A stretch of 42,318 nucleotides of DNA from Pseudomonadota bacterium (GTDB lineage Bacteria; Pseudomonadota; Alphaproteobacteria; Rhizobiales; Beijerinckiaceae): the NCBI GenBank assembly GCA_023386155.1, contig JAEWKH010000026.1, positions 1-42,318 on the forward strand, given 5' to 3'. Under the pieces are notes generated by a model. It did not search any database. It saw nothing but the letters and a program-made list of their open reading frames with translations, and was not told where the DNA came from. Position 1 is the first letter of the stretch; each line of letters begins with the position of its first letter. This document shows positions 41,970 to 42,318 of the stretch, in pieces. The translations under genes and the position numbers were made by a program.

Positions 41970-42318
41970 ATGAAGAAATATCTTCCCCTCGCGGCTTTGC
42001 TTGCATCCGTTTCGGCCGTCCCGGCCTCCGCACAAGTCATGGACAGCCAGACCTACCGCACGATGGCGGCTCAATCGGACGCGTTCGAGATCGCATCGAG
42101 CCGGCTTGCCCTCGAACGCTCGCGCAACCCCGCCGTGCGCCGCTATGCCGAGAACATGATCAAGGATCACGGCATGACCAGCCAGGCGCTGAACGGAGGT
42201 CGCCCGGTCTATACCGCGTCGGGTGACTTCATCGGCGGCTCCCTGGGCGGCGCGCTCGCCGGCGCGGGCATCGGCGCCCTGGTCGGCGGGCCGGTCGGCG
42301 CGGCCGTGGGAGCAGGCG
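41970..42318 (+). CDS. DUF4142-type protein with glycine zipper, 3' end missing
   Basis: Signal peptide KKYLPLAALLASVSAVPASAQ, then the DUF4142 start (FEIASSRLALERSRNPAVRRYAENMIKDHGMTSQ, split here as DAFEIASSRLAL near residue 40 and RRYAENMIKDHG near residue 57). Next comes a glycine-zipper membrane-like run (GDFIGGSLGG, GIGALVGG) from about residue 85. The window ends inside this run, so the rest is not visible. An EcfG-type promoter upstream fits the frequent stress regulation of DUF4142 proteins. Likely an envelope protein. Confidence 0.85.
   Translation, partial: MKKYLPLAALLASVSAVPASAQVMDSQTYRTMAAQSDAFEIASSRLALERSRNPAVRRYAENMIKDHGMTSQALNGGRPVYTASGDFIGGSLGGALAGAGIGALVGGPVGAAVGAG

Overview
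The window is GC-rich chromosomal DNA from an alphaproteobacterium. It is most likely in the Hyphomicrobiales, and a Methylobacteriaceae/Microvirga-type genome is my best guess. That rests on gene content and order (uvrC-pgsA-moaD-moaE, Rieske-cytochrome b-cytochrome c1 divergent from trmL-hemF, DUF1285-NUDIX-DUF6111-cca), on a candidate EcfG-type stress promoter, and on the style of the dispersed palindromic repeats. Nearly all of it is ordinary housekeeping sequence. I see no prophage, transposase, CRISPR array, rRNA or tRNA.

Layout: 1-2341 holds the 3' part of lgt, a MidA-family methyltransferase and pgeF, with an SDR reductase converging on them. 3378-4010 is an outer-membrane beta-barrel protein. 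4181-8745 is a run of minus-strand genes (GST, rlmJ, RNase T2, a small secreted protein, an extensin-like lipoprotein, a Cys-containing secreted peptide), interrupted by a 33-codon plus-strand gene with a structured leader. 8895-12355 is uvrC-pgsA-moaD-moaE (minus). 12467-18144 is on plus: benE, a lipoprotein, prs, rplY, pth, ychF and a 50-codon membrane peptide. A group III truncated hemoglobin (minus) with an FNR/FixK-like box follows. Then come endonuclease V, a fused double-MaoC protein, a purine/MTA salvage group (mtnP, apt, HD phosphohydrolase), a cupin and a 2H phosphoesterase. 24091-26869 encodes the cytochrome bc1 complex. trmL and hemF (plus) follow, then the tightly overlapping DUF1285-NUDIX-DUF6111-cca operon (minus). 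31758-38607 is a four-gene MoxR/DUF58/DUF4159/VWA operon. The right end holds a GNAT enzyme, a NUDIX enzyme, a 39-codon ORF, a decayed mbfA-like pseudogene, a metallophosphoesterase and the start of a DUF4142 protein behind an EcfG-type promoter.

The most unusual material is small or non-coding. There are two short genes with hairpins at or before their starts. Three families of dispersed inverted repeats are present, one of which appears to have supplied part of the RNase T2 signal peptide. An mbfA (ferritin-like/VIT) gene is reduced to ordered conserved fragments, with an Irr-box-like palindrome still standing upstream. The best candidate for an incompletely described system is the MoxR-DUF58-DUF4159-VWA membrane operon. 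Nothing here is clearly a wholly new system.
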